A stretch of 64,000 bases of DNA from Liolophura sinensis (GCF_032854445.1 NC_088303.1:24003501-24067500); one strand, 5' to 3'; shown: positions 35,284 to 47,300, counted from the stretch's first letter. The notes: generated from the letters alone by a model not told the origin. Program-made: numbers and translations.

Positions 35284-36393
35284 AAGCTAAAAAAATGTGT
35301 GTATGGCCTGGCTGATGCCTCTTTGTACTGGTATACACGTGTGAAGCAGGTTATGAAGGAGTGCGGTGGTCAGATGTCCACTGTCGACCCAGCTGTGTTT
35401 TTTTGGCCAGACAATATTGGTGGTGTGAAAGGTGTATTAGCCTGCCATGTGGATGACTTTATTCTAGGAGGCAACTCGGATTTCATGCAAACGGTAGTGC
35501 CTGCCATACGGTCAGAATTGTGTGTGGGCAGGGAACAAAGCTTTTCATTTCGATACCTGGGGATGGAGCTCTTACAGTTCCGTCCTGGGGAAATCTACCT
35601 GCACCAGGAAGAGTATGCCAAAACCATACATCCAATGATTCTTACTTGGGCCAGAAGACAACAAATTGATTCACCTTTGTCAGAAGAAGAAACCAACATC
35701 TACCGTTCCAAAGTGGGCCAAATACTCTGGTTAGCTCGCCAAAGCAGGCCAGATTTGATGTTTGACTCGTCAACATTGGCTGCAGGGGTAAAAAATGCAA
35801 CAGTGCAAAATGTTGTTGAACTTAACAAAGTCATCAGGAAAATGCAAGCTGAACGTGTTGTTCTAAAATTTCAGCATTTAGGCAATACAGAGTTACAACA
35901 GCTTGTGGTATTCAGCGATTCCTCCTTAGGAAACCTTTCAGATGGAGCAACTCAAGGTGGTCGCCTCATTGTGCTAATGGGGGCTGAACGAAAATTTTCA
36001 CCAATTCATTGGCAGTCAAAACGGATAAGGCGTGTTGTAAGGAGCACCTTGGCTGCTGAAACGCTTGCTCTGACAGAAGGCATCGACAATTGTTTATTTT
36101 TGGCTAATCTCTATGCCGAGATTACTGGAGGAAAAATTGGAGCTCAGTCGATACCCATTGTTTGTGTAACAGATTGTCATTCGTTGCTCGATGCAATTCG
36201 TTCAACGAAACATGTTGCAGAGAAACGGTTGCGCTTGGAAGTGAGTTATGTTCGGGAACTGGTGGCTGAAAAGCGTATCTCCAAGATTTTGTGGTCTACT
36301 ACAAAGCAGCAGCTTGCAAATTGCCTTACTAAGAGAGGTGCTTCTGGAAATGTTTTGTTACAGGCAATCAGCAGCGGAGTCTGGAATTTATAA
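35281..36393 (+). CDS. copia reverse transcriptase (C-terminal part) and RNase H
   Basis: The original frame resumes with KKCVYGLADASLYWY, a signature of copia reverse transcriptase. The catalytic box is HVDD (residues 56-59 of this frame), in place of the common YVDD. RNase H follows with Asp213 (FSDSS), Glu260 (STLAAE) and Asp298 (VTDCHS), and the usual ending that includes SKILWSTTKQQLANCLTKRG. The end at 36,391-36,393 lies about 100 bp before the polypurine tract. The break at its start looks like loss of one base next to the stop of the preceding frame. Confidence 0.9.
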   Translation: MKLKKCVYGLADASLYWYTRVKQVMKECGGQMSTVDPAVFFWPDNIGGVKGVLACHVDDFILGGNSDFMQTVVPAIRSELCVGREQSFSFRYLGMELLQFRPGEIYLHQEEYAKTIHPMILTWARRQQIDSPLSEEETNIYRSKVGQILWLARQSRPDLMFDSSTLAAGVKNATVQNVVELNKVIRKMQAERVVLKFQHLGNTELQQLVVFSDSSLGNLSDGATQGGRLIVLMGAERKFSPIHWQSKRIRRVVRSTLAAETLALTEGIDNCLFLANLYAEITGGKIGAQSIPIVCVTDCHSLLDAIRSTKHVAEKRLRLEVSYVRELVAEKRISKILWSTTKQQLANCLTKRGASGNVLLQAISSGVWNL

Positions 36394-36496
36394 GCTGTTC
36401 AAAGAACAATATCTGTTATCTTATTACTAATTTTGTTTGGCTAAATTAGAAAAAAAAAAAACAGTTTGTTCAAAATTATCTTTATTTTATAACTGA

Positions 36497-36508
36497 AAGA
36501 GGGGAAAT
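36497..36508 (+). promoter_or_regulatory. Polypurine tract
   Basis: 'aaagaggggaaat' lies directly before the 3' LTR, in the position and with the composition needed to prime plus-strand synthesis. Confidence 0.85.
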
Positions 36509-36733
36509 TGTGAATCCTGTCCAGTTTCATTGTCGGACACTTTGTTTATACTACGTCATACTACTTCCTGTGAAGCGAGACTGTTATATACCTCCGGAAG
36601 CAGGAGAGTCAGACGATAGCTCAAGCGAGCACGTGTTGACATCGTGGTGAATTTTGTCTTGTATAGTCCGGAATAAAAGTAGTATTGCATAGTTAAAGAA
36701 CAGTGTTTATTGAAGTAATTTAGCGGAGTATCA
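36509..36733 (+). repeat. 3' LTR of the copia element
   Basis: 225 bp, read side by side with the 5' LTR without finding a difference. Confidence 0.95.
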
Positions 36734-37374
36734 GGCCTTTGGGGAAACTATTTGAACAAAAAGTCCATAGGCATCCAGCGATACACCAGTAAATCCGTGA
36801 CAGTATAACATCCGAAATGTTTCTGAAACAGTGAAAGTAACAAAGAACCGAAATATTTACAAGAGATTACAAGGTGACTTATCACACACATACACGCCAC
36901 TGAGGTTATAGCTGAATGTCAGACACGCAACTAAGGACTGAAGAATTGTTTTTAACAAAAGCTGAATTACATATACACACATCCACAGCCCTTTTTTCAC
37001 ATGATGGAGTTACAGTTGCAATACAAAGTAATGTATATCAAAAGTAATATTAACGTTAGCATGAAGAAAACAGCAAATTGCAAGTACATAACATGAAGAC
37101 TAAATGGGATGTGAGAGTGGGTGAACAAGGTGTAGCTAGCTAAAACGGGTTGATCCCTGGGTAAGGCAAATGCAGTATGGACAAGGGCTCAGATTAGTGG
37201 GAAAAAGTCCCTGAGGGTGCTCGAAGACAGCCCAATCACAATGAAAAATTTAGTTCATACGGTGTTTATTCTTACAGGGAAAATCATTAGACACGACTGG
37301 TGAGAAAAAAGTGGACTTATTAATAAGTAAGACCTGTGGAACCTTGGGGTAGCCAGCGTTAGTTTCCCTATGTC

Positions 37375-37530
37375 TTCAATGTTCATAAAAGAAATCGCAA
37401 CATGAAAGACCACAGCATACAGCGAACGAACATCGAACAAACAGGGAATGACGACAGTGTGAATTGTCAAATGGTCACATGTAACCGGTCTCTTATCAGT
37501 TTAGCTCTGTTATGGTTTTATTCTAACTTT
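37375..37530 (-). repeat. Dispersed repeat family B, copy at 37.4 kb
   Basis: The minus strand reads 'gaataaaaccataacagagc', 'taaactgataagagaccggt', 'acatgtgaccatttgacaat', 'cactgtcgtca' and 'tatgctgtggtctttcat', with an extra stretch before the end. Confidence 0.6.
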
Positions 37531-38274
37531 TGATATAAATTTTAAAATAGTCTCAACTCATATACCACTTCTCCTAACGTTCTTTCACGTGCTCATCATT
37601 AAGTTAATGGTAAATGTGTTAATGCAATACATTTTCTCACCTGAAGCCGTACAACGAACACGAAATAAATACTACGATAAGAATTGTTTAGTGACATCAA
37701 GGAAAATGCATCTAGATAGATCAATATCAAGTACTACATGCACAGCCTAATCAGATGAATCATGAGAAATAATTTCTGTGAAAGCTTTATCCTTTCGGTA
37801 GAGCGACGACAGTAAATGACAAGGCGCTCGGACTGAGCTAAATGAGAAACTTCCTAAGCTGTCAGAGATGTTGAAGAGGCTTTGGATCTTTGTTAAGAGC
37901 CTTCACTTTGGTCGACGCTTGTCTGACAGTTTCTCGGGTAATGAAATCCTCACCATTTATGGGTTATCAATGCCATTTAGCCAAAGTGTGGGTAGGGTGT
38001 TTTACTAATGATATAGCCTATAAACTTTAATATACATATCGATCGTCGATGATGGTAATTATGTCTGCTGTCAGTCAAACATACTTGAATGTATAATAGA
38101 TGTAGGCTAATTCCCCAAGAGATGTGTTAGATTATAGCTATACAATTCAATACAGAGCACCCCTCTACGTCCAGGTTCACGGAATAACTGACGTCATCAA
38201 AGGTGTCCGCCATTATAATGATATTTACTTAGAAATGTAGCGATACATTTATACGAAACGTTATAGAACTGATA

Positions 38275-38475
38275 CTGAGACCAGAGCGGCAATGACAATA
38301 GGATGGTTGGGAAATGGTCACACGTAACCGAAGAATTCAGACCTCTTAAATAGTAGCGTCTTAGATACTCCTTCACTATGGCTTAAGTAGAAATAGGTCA
38401 AAAAACATAGTGATGTTAATGGCAATATACAAGACGTTATTGGTCTAGAGCACTCAAACAATAACAGGAAATAAT
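38275..38475 (-). repeat. Dispersed repeat family B, copy at 38.3 kb
   Basis: The minus strand reads 'gaccaataacgtcttgtata', 'tttctacttaagccatagtg', 'ggttacgtgtgaccatttcc' and 'attgtcattgccgctctggt'. It includes the region upstream of the core. Confidence 0.6.
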
Positions 38476-39740
38476 AATTACGTGTTATTGAAAAGAAAAA
38501 GCAACATAAAACAAAATCATTGCCTTCAGGCACACCACTAATTTTTTTTTTACTTTCTTTGTCAACACAATTAAAAGCATTTAGATATGTGGGTTCTTAG
38601 GGAGGCGCCAGTGACGTCACAAACTTTTTTATTTTGCTCAAAAACATGTATTTATGATCAGAATATACATGTAACTCTATCCATATTAGTACATAATCTA
38701 TCCACAAGAATTTAGTCAATACAGAAAACTTGATTTGATTAGCTAGTATAGCCTTTTGAAGAAAAAAACTCCGGTATAGCCTCTTTAAAATATTTTTTAA
38801 ATATTTAATTACAGCATATCCAGTAATGCTGCATATCAAATAATTGAAATACTGTGCTAATCTTGATATGCAATTCCCCACATCAAGGACAAATATATGT
38901 TTAAACCATACCGACTTTACTGCTAATCGCGCACAAACGAGATAGCTTTTAGTCCCAGAGATCTATAAAGTCCTAGTCTTTTCACGCCGGAAACCTTACG
39001 GAGTGTAACGATTATGGGACATGAGACAACTATTAATTGACCACAAAGATAAACGAAACTGTAATACTTTAAACTTACAGGTTATAGGAATGAGAAATTC
39101 TCAAGCCTTTTTGCTTCCTTTTTATGAGGAATCGGATCAATACTATCAACCTAAGACAATCATAGCTATAAAACTGTGAGCACTGGATTCGAACCTGCAA
39201 TTCGAGGTACAACTGAGTCTGAGCAAAGCAGTATTTATACATCGAGTTGGGAGTGTTTTTTTTCTGTCTTCATTCCTTACACTTTCAATTTCTTCTTAAA
39301 CAATGCATCACACTGAAACTTTTTTCCGTCCTTTGACACATTGTGTTTCGTGATTTTATCAACACAAATCAGGAGTCTTGCTTCTACATCTTTGTTTAAA
39401 TCAAAACTATAATTTGAACTCCTGCAACAAATGCCTAGTACGTAGTGTTTGCACAGTAGCATATATGGGCCATGCACATTTCGTTTGTTCTTTTTTTTTC
39501 CTGTTGGCATCTGGTTTCCCTATCAACCGTCGTCGATATTAATTTAAGCTGGGGTAGAGCAAGCTCTGTGGAACTTTATTCCGGCCAATATAGTCTTATA
39601 TTGATAACTTCTGTAAATAGTTTAATAGTGAATGAATAAATTCGGTATTTCAATGTAAAACTAACTCACCGCTCTCCTCCCCCTTTTAAATCCTTCCCCT
39701 CTGCCAACACTTCTTGGAACCTGTTTTGTAATCAGTATAA
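38476..39740. other. Non-coding stretch, possible tRNA-like trace
   Basis: A B-box-perfect 'ggttcgaatcc' occurs on the minus strand near 39,185-39,195, without a convincing A box or cloverleaf. No exon is seen; the 94-codon frame at 38,597-38,881 has no motif. Confidence 0.35.
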
Positions 39741-39744
39741 GGAT

Positions 39745-39830
39745 AACTACCTGAGCGGGTCACACCAGAGTTTCAAGTCAGACCTCTTTAGCCGAAATCC
39801 AGCACTCCACCAACTGAGCTAATGGGGAAT
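39745..39830 (-). repeat. tRNA-like retroposon head or tRNA pseudogene
   Basis: The minus strand shows 'ttagctcagttggtggagtg' (a good A box) and a weak B box 'gacttgaaact' 40 bases later. The acceptor stem does not pair by eye, so it is not a functional tRNA. Confidence 0.5.
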
Positions 39831-40013
39831 CCCTACATGCTCCATGTACTGCTCGTATACCCGTACCTGAAAGTTGCTGCCTTTAATTTATAATTGCTTT
39901 ATAATTTTGTGTTTTCAAAGATACTCTACTTTCAAGTGTTAGACCAGTCTGGTCTGGTGATTATAACACCATATACTCTTGCACTATGGCTGACACAATA
40001 AACAGACAAGATT

Positions 40014-40205
40014 AATTTTTGATTGGTTTTTAACGCTGTACTCACTTATTTTTCACTTATATGACTTATATGGAGGAAATGGGAAATAAACAAGGTGTCA
40101 GAAAAAAACTAAATCAAAACCGCGAGAGCTGAAATCGAACCCGCGACCGAACTATTTACGGGTCGGGTGCACGCTTTAAATCATCTTAGCCATTGATGCC
40201 CTCTA
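40014..40205 (-). mobile_element. SINE-like element with a different tRNA head
   Basis: The minus strand starts 'gggcatcaatggctaagatg', has a B box 'gggttcgatttc', and ends with 'ataagtgaaaaataagtgag' and 'tacagcgttaaaaaccaatc'. The tail is a degraded version of the common SINE tail. The head lacks the long insert between boxes seen in the common family, so it derives from a different tRNA or a different subfamily. Confidence 0.6.
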
Positions 40206-40257
40206 GGCCTACACATCACAACAATTATCTAGACACGTCCTCATGCATTGTAATTGT

Positions 40258-40435
40258 CATGTGGCTTCCTATCCGGTCGTCCGTGGGAATGTCTTCCAGC
40301 AGCCTGCCGGTGGCCGGTGGTTTACTCCGGACTCTATCGGGTTTCTTCCCAACACAGCGCTGGCCGCCATTGAATAACTGAAGTATTCTTGAGTAAGGCG
40401 TAAACACCAGTCAAATAAATAAATAAATAAAATGT
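40258..40435 (+). mobile_element. SINE, body and tail
   Basis: 'tggcttcctatccggtcgtc', 'cagcctgccggtggccggtg' and 'gagtaaggcgtaaacaccag', followed by (aaat)n. It lies head-to-head with the element at 40,014-40,205, so the two form an inverted pair. Confidence 0.85.
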
Positions 40436-42719
40436 CACGCGCATCGAAATTCACGTGCATGAAATTCTTTATGAACTTCTTTATCATACAATTATAGTAA
40501 GTTTCTTTTTCGCTCCAGTAATAAAGATTTTACTTTCTTTTTTTTGGGGGGGGGGGTCTTCGCTCATAATCAATGCTTTTATTGATTCTGATCTCCAAAG
40601 TTTAATATAGAAATGAATTACCTGTGTGATTTACCGGAAGTATTGCACGGCGCTTGTGATTTGGCATTTGTTCACAGCTAAGTGCATCACGTTGTGAATT
40701 CCCAGACAAAGACCACTTATATAACATTCAATTATCGGCGCTGTGGGGAATCCGTTTTCACTCACTTTATGAACTCTGTGCCTGGACCAGCAATGATTTA
40801 CCGTTATTTTTTCACAATAAAGATTCCTGAAGGCGTTTGGCTGGTACTGGACTGATTTAGAGGACAGAATCGTCAGACGTTCACGCCTTGTTATTATCCG
40901 TAATACTGCAAAAGACCGAGTCATAGGCGATCTCCCGAGAGGCTGCAGTCGTGCTGTAGAAGACATGTGCTAATAAACAGCTGACAGCCATTATCAAACT
41001 GTGATTCCTTAACACATTTAAATGTCTGCCTCAAAATTCACATCGGCTATTATCCAAATAGCTTGTAAGACTAATAAGATATTCCCTTAATAGATATCCT
41101 ATTGTAATAATACATAATCAAAATGTACTCAACAACGGCTTGTAAACCTTGTCAGGTTAGACTAATAGACAGTACGTGTAGGGATACATTAATAAGGTAG
41201 TAATATACATAATATAATATACATAATGCGAAGACGAAGTCAATAGAAAATAGGTTATTTCATCTTGCATTTCCAGCGTTGGGTGATCATATGACTGATA
41301 TCACCAAAAAACAAGTGGGAATTTTTTTCTTGGTTTAGTATTCAATATATTGTCGATCAAATGAGCCCTTCGTGTAAATGAAGTATCATGTAGACCATGC
41401 TTTATCCATACCAAGAAGATTGTTTAACTTTATACGACACTACCATACCCCAAATGCACTCTGGAGTGCCCATAAAATGTTTTTTCTAAGACTTGGAGTT
41501 ACCTGTGTACGTTTGAAAACAAATAACGAACAAATAACGATGACATTTCATAGCTTCACACGGCTGGCTAACAATGTCTTCTCGTTTGTCTTATGCATTT
41601 CCTTCCGCTTCCTGGCAGACAATGGCGGCTTGGGGGGAAACTTTTACAATAAACTATACAATGATATAGTCAATTAATTGGAAAAAGCCAGGAAGGAAGT
41701 TGGAAAGTTTGTTACAATTTGTTGACAGAGGAGAGTAATGTTCACAGTGTTAAGCTTACACCAGTTAATCAGAGCGAGATATATCTGTTATCACAATACC
41801 GGTACGGATAATGAGTCAGTTCCAAGCTCGTATAAACTGGCGCGAAGCTAATCATATGGACATCCTTACACTAAGATGATATACACACTTGAGTGGATGT
41901 GTCAAACTCGGAAGATTTATATCACCTTGCTTTCATATATCATTTATTTAGTAGATTTCCTCTTGAATGCTTGTTTTGAAAACAATGCCCAAGTGTAAAA
42001 AGACTTATTCGTAGGCTTTTAAACAACAAAGTTACTGACGGTACAGGAGAAACTAGCGGAAATATTAGTACCGGTATGGTAGAATAATGCAGGATTTCTC
42101 AAATGACCTATCGTGGCCCTCACTGGCTGACTGCCACTGCCAGGAGCATTACAATGATGTCGCGTGTTCGAATGCACATGTAGTTCTTTCAACTGAAGCT
42201 TTAAATCAGGAAGTTTATCAGGTACCCTGCAAAGTGTGGTATTTTACCCTGAACACTCCGATTTTCCCTAATTATAACCCAACCGCCATCACGTAAGTGA
42301 ACGAGTCTTCATTCAGGCGTTACACTACTTAAATGAAATAAATCAAAGTAAAACAAATCAAGCGGCATGTCAGTTATCGTAAAAGGAACAAAACTGAAAC
42401 ATTTAATGAATTAAAGCAACTCTGATTTGCTTTTTTAACTTTAAACAATAAAGGAAAAGGCAGGAGGGAAAAATTCAATTTTCGTTCGCAATGGATTCAA
42501 GCTCAGACATGCATGGTCAATATTTTAAAAATTTCCGATTTTCTCTGACGTCCTTGCAGCGTTACAGAGCCAGGACTACCGTTATACCAATACAGAAACA
42601 TGATCAACGGGAAAGTAACTTCTGCATTAGAATTCAAGCTTGGTATTCTCGAGATGTCTTCATTTATTGAGCCATCGTCTGGAAAATCACATTGCAACTG
42701 AAATTGTTATACAATACAT
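40436..42719. other. Non-coding stretch, nothing recognised
   Basis: A T/G homopolymer switch lies at 40,538-40,556. A 111-codon minus frame (40,634-40,966) and a 99-codon plus frame (41,378-41,677) lack motifs and splice context, and are not called. Confidence 0.4.
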
Positions 42720-42800
42720 TAACAATACAGCGTGGAGAGTAAAACAAGAGCAGCCGCGACAGCGTGATAGTTGGCAAATGGTGATATGTAGGCAAGTAGG
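42720..42800 (-). repeat. Dispersed repeat family B, copy at 42.7 kb
   Basis: The minus strand reads 'catatcaccatttgccaact', 'atcacgctgtcgcggctgct' and 'ttactctccacgctgta', one of the better preserved core copies. Confidence 0.6.
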
Positions 42801-43978
42801 TAAAAAAAATGTTATACACACAGTTCAAGGTGTTTCCAGACATTTAAGTTCTAAAATTTAAAGTGAACTGTGCCTCTTTGATGTTGGTTTAACTCAAACG
42901 TGAATGGAAAATGAGGTTTTTAAAACAACATAATTTAAAGCATTGTTCCCCCTTTGGCCTGAGAGTCAATAATAAAGCAGGACCCAGTTGTTTGTAAGTG
43001 TATTAGCTTATACTGATATTAAGTAATATTTTTAATTTAAATTCTTAGTCAAACTCAGCAGTCATTACAGTTCTCCAAATCAAAGTATAACAGCAGCAGT
43101 TTTAGTTCATATCTAATATAATGTTATACAATTTTTAGCACAAAATTGAAGACTTAACTTAAATCTGTTATTAAGTCTTAATCCAGTTTTCAACAACCGG
43201 GCCCAGCCCTCTGTATATAATATTAGTACAGTGAGCTTATTAACAGATGGTCGGAGTTTCCTTACTAGTTAACACAGAATAGAAATATAGTTATTAAATG
43301 ACACAAATTATCATAACTCATCGGAAGATATCTGAAGACATCTTGTAGCTTGGTTGAATGCAGAGCGTCAAGTGATAAAGGAAGACATTGAAACTGGAAC
43401 ATATATTCAGGAGCAAGAAATGAGAGGATTCAAAGAATCGTCCAAATAATTAGTGCTAAAAAACTAACTGGCCTTACATTTTATCAACTGTCCTAATCGT
43501 ATGTGTCAAACAGCGAGTGCACCTAACATACACATACTCTGTACAATAACCAGCTCTGTGAGCCCGCCTTCCATCATTTCTGGTCTTTTCTGAGCTGTTT
43601 TACGCTTTAAGACTGATACAAAACGAAACGGTTTCTGCTGATGTTTTATTTTCGCTCCACGAACAACAAAGACACACAGTAATGAGTCATTAAATATTGC
43701 CAATTTTCCCATGTCTATGACCAAGGAGATAAAAGCAAAGTTTGGGGATAACAAAGCTTTGTATTAGAAAAAAGCAGTTTTACCACAAAGCGAAACTTCC
43801 AAGAGTATTTGCTTAATCTTTCTCATCGATTTCGTTTTCCTTTAAGGTTGAGTTATATTGTTGATCTGTAGCGTATTTTGCCGTTGTGCCGCTTTTTTCT
43901 CCCCTTTCAGAATCTAGACAAGAGCCTTTGAGGATTTCTGATCCGACAACAAGATTTTAAAAAATAGGTTTTGGAAGA
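42801..43978. other. Non-coding stretch, nothing recognised
   Basis: AT-rich, short frames only; no repeat or exon assigned. Confidence 0.5.
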
Positions 43979-44264
43979 AACGTCTTTTGATTTTTTTTTT
44001 GATTGGTGTTTTACGCCGTTCTCAAGAATATTTCACTTATACGATGGCTGCCAGCATTATGGTGGGCGGAAACCGGGCAGAGCCCAGAGGAAACCCACGA
44101 CCATCCGCAGGTTGCTGCCAGGCCTTCCCACATACGGCCGGAGAGGAAGCCAGCATGAGCTGGACTTGAACTCACAGCGACCGCATTGGTGAGAGACTCC
44201 TGGGTCATTACGCTGCACTAGCGCGCTAACCAACTGAGCCACGGAGGCCCCCAACGTCTTTTGA
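43979..44264 (-). mobile_element. Full-length tRNA-derived SINE with 12-bp target duplication
   Basis: A complete copy (43,991-44,252) is flanked by exact 'aacgtcttttga' duplications. On the minus strand the head starts 'gggggcctccgtggctcagt' (A box) with a B-box-like 'gttcaagtccagc'. The body follows with 'cctgcggatggtcgtgggtt' and then the tail 'gagaacggcgtaaaacacca' and an A run. Intact flanks and little divergence suggest a fairly recent insertion. Confidence 0.95.
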
Positions 44265-44280
44265 AACATTTTTGTTACAA

Positions 44281-44382
<102 letters not shown>

Positions 44383-44399
44383 ACGTGGTTTTTAATATG

Positions 44400-47300
44400 A
44401 TTTTATTCAATGTCATTTAACACGTGCTCACATGTAAAGAGCGAACAGGAAGTGTTTGCATGTTAGTTGTAAATTTAACATTTCGGGGAACCTTGCTGTT
44501 CTTTTATTAATCTTCTGTCATTACTGGAGGTGACTTCATGTTTACATCCCATCCATTCCTCAGTTCATCCGTCAGTCGCTCAGTGGATGACCCGTTTCCG
44601 GACTTAAAACGGTTTGTCACATTGAACTGAAATCACGACAAGTTACAGATTAAGTTCGAGTTTTGTTGATCCCAAAAATAAAAGCTACTCAATTTACTCT
44701 TCACACAGAGAATAAAATGAAGATGATTTGTACGTCAAGCGTTTCTACACTGGACAAAATAAGATTTTCCGAAAGACACGTTGTGCCACACTGCACGAAT
44801 CGTAGAGAAAACTTCTTCCCGACAAACTACAACTACAGCAATTCAACATATTCTTACCTCTGCATAGAACAAAGCTAGGCTGACAAAATTTTGGAAATTA
44901 CCATGAGCTCCGCCCACAGAAACATCGAAGATGAAGCAAGCAAAAAAACTCCAGTCCACTAATTATTTTTACTAGAAATTATCTTCATCCGCTGTTTAGA
45001 AAAGTGAAGATAAAAATACGCCCCACCCACCACCCACCCACCCCTACACCACCCACCGTACTACCTCCCAACCCTAGCACCCACCCTTGCACCATCCACC
45101 GCACTAACTCCCAACCCTAGCGCCCACCCCAATACCGCCTTACCTACCACCCACCCCAAACCCTGTTCTCAACAATGCGTTTTAGCCGCATTGTAGCGTA
45201 AACGCTACTTTTACCGCATTTTTCAGTCTACAATGATGTTCATTAAGAAGTGATTTTTTTACAGTATTAAGAAGAGGAATGAGCGATAGGAATCCTGCGT
45301 GTAATGCATCAAAAGAAACCAACAGAGGGTTATGTGTATGATAAATCGAAATCCTCACTCATCTCTTTATATAATACAGTTTGCCAGAAGCCATTTTATT
45401 GGACATCGTCATGCGCATTGTGAGACTCCGGATAACCTAATACCGTAAAAAGTTTACTCCTCCTGTCGTATTTCTTGGAATAGATCATTGTGTAATGATA
45501 TCAAAGTTGATTACCGGGAAAATAAATCTTTGTTAGATCATATCAAACTTGATATCTGGTTTGATTAATCAATGTTCAATTGTCTGGCCGTCTGAGCAAT
45601 GCTCTCGGGAATTTCACATTTTTGCTGGAAACACATTCCTCAAAATGGCAGGAGAACAATGCGAAGACATCAATAAGCAATTTTTATTTACTTTTTCCTA
45701 ATTCACTGGAAATTGAAAAACTGAAAAAAATGATGCAGTGAAGGAAGAATTTACCAGTCCCAGCATCTCAAAAAAAAGTCTAAAAGCCCGAAGATCGCCG
45801 GTTAGTGGATGATGCCGGTGATGTTTACCGCCTTTTCCTCACGTGCATCGCTATATTCAGTGGTTTAGTAGAATACAACATTTTTTAATCGACGTTATTT
45901 TAAAATGCTGTTAACTATTAATCTCGATATATGATAATTTATTAAATAGACCAATCAATTAGAAATCCATGCAGGGAGGAATTCATGCTACTTTTTGGAA
46001 GGGAACTAAATTAGCGCGATGTCAGAAATTTCTTCACGTATAGTTCAGTTAAGTGCTCGGTATAGCGCTCAGTTTGCAGTATCGGTGTGCATGAAATAAA
46101 CAACGTCAATGTAAACCCGACATCATACTTAACCCATGACAAACACACTGCAAAGCTTACACTACCACAGTAGTCTGTCGCGATAAAGGCGGCTTGTTCA
46201 AACCTACCTAAGCTGACTCATCTGCTGCTTTAACTGAGATTACTGATAAAGTAAATGGCAATGCGGCATTGTTGCCGGGTGTCCTAAACTAATTCGTCGA
46301 TCTAGATGAGAAATATTCTGCTTTTAGAGCGACAGAAGTAACATCACTCACCACGCTAGTCAAGACTTATGCAATGTAGCACCTGGTTCATCAATCCCAA
46401 CCAGCGTATATACATGTAATCTTGCTAAATTTACCTCCACAAAAAGTTTCTGTCAGCGTTTCCACAAAAGAAATGTTTCGGTTTCTAAACACTGATTGTC
46501 CCGGTTTATCCTACTTTCCCACGTTTACCATATAGCCAGAACTTAATATTTCATGCTGATGATTGATGATATTTCGCTACTATTGGTCAAAGCTGACATG
46601 GTGACCCGGTAGCGCAGATATAGGTACCGCACAACTATTTCACTGTCAATGGTCAAAGTTGTCTCTGTGGAGCAGTCAGCGCACAAATATTTCGCCCCGA
46701 AGAACAACGCCACTGTTACCATGACGTTTTTTCACTTATTTCACTTCTAATGGGGGACGTCGTCATGATTTCTGTAAAATATTTCTCGTTAACCAATAAG
46801 CTTGTGAAGATATCATCACATCCAGTCATGATCGTGATTGCTAAAGCATGGCGGTATCAATGAACAAGCTTAAATCTGCAATAGCACCGACACTGAGCAA
46901 TTTATTTATTTATATTTTATTTTTACTTACTTTTGGTAAAGAACTGTCCAAGAAACTCGAGCATTTTTATTTCGGACATGTCAGTGTAACTTGTCAGGAT
47001 TAGGTTCATTCTGAGTTAGTTAAAACTGGCACACGTGTATATGGCAAAGCTTATTTGAAACCTTCTTCAGTCAAAGAGCTTATTTCCTATTATTAGACAC
47101 TAGGATGTCAAGTCAAAACTGCAAGCAGCGGTTTAAGACGATAAGCTGGCTTAAATATCCTTGTCGACCGCAGATCAGTTTAATTCGCTGTAATGCGCAG
47201 CTAAAGCTAATCCTGGTTCATTCTATATATATGACCTTGTAGAACCAGAGTAGAAACCTCTAATGTGTTGTACGTGAAGACGAACATTAGATGTGTGCCG

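Larger units (their letters stand above)
31957..36733 (+). mobile_element. Ty1/copia LTR retrotransposon, full length, pol interrupted
   Basis: A 4,777-bp element is bounded by two 225-bp LTRs that begin TG and end CA. The order inside is LTR, tRNA primer site, gag with zinc knuckle, protease, integrase, reverse transcriptase, RNase H, polypurine tract, LTR. Integrase before reverse transcriptase is the diagnostic order of Ty1/copia elements. The flanks share 'ggcc' (31,953-31,956 and 36,734-36,737), a 4-bp target duplication; it could be read as 5 bp if the first T of the LTR is counted. The LTRs are identical base by base as far as I can see, which points to a very recent insertion. The coding region nevertheless carries two frame changes, near 34,950 and near 35,280, both in the segment that enters and crosses reverse transcriptase. 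Confidence 0.95.

Noticed and set aside
37790-37850. tRNA-like A box on the minus strand ('ttagctcagtccgagcgcct')
   Set aside because: No B box or acceptor stem follows at the right distance.
39182-39240. Possible tRNA gene from a perfect B box
   Set aside because: No cloverleaf can be drawn and the A box is poor; at most a retroposon trace.
40631-40966. 111-codon minus-strand frame
   Set aside because: No domain or convincing splice sites; could be a chance frame. RNA evidence would be needed.
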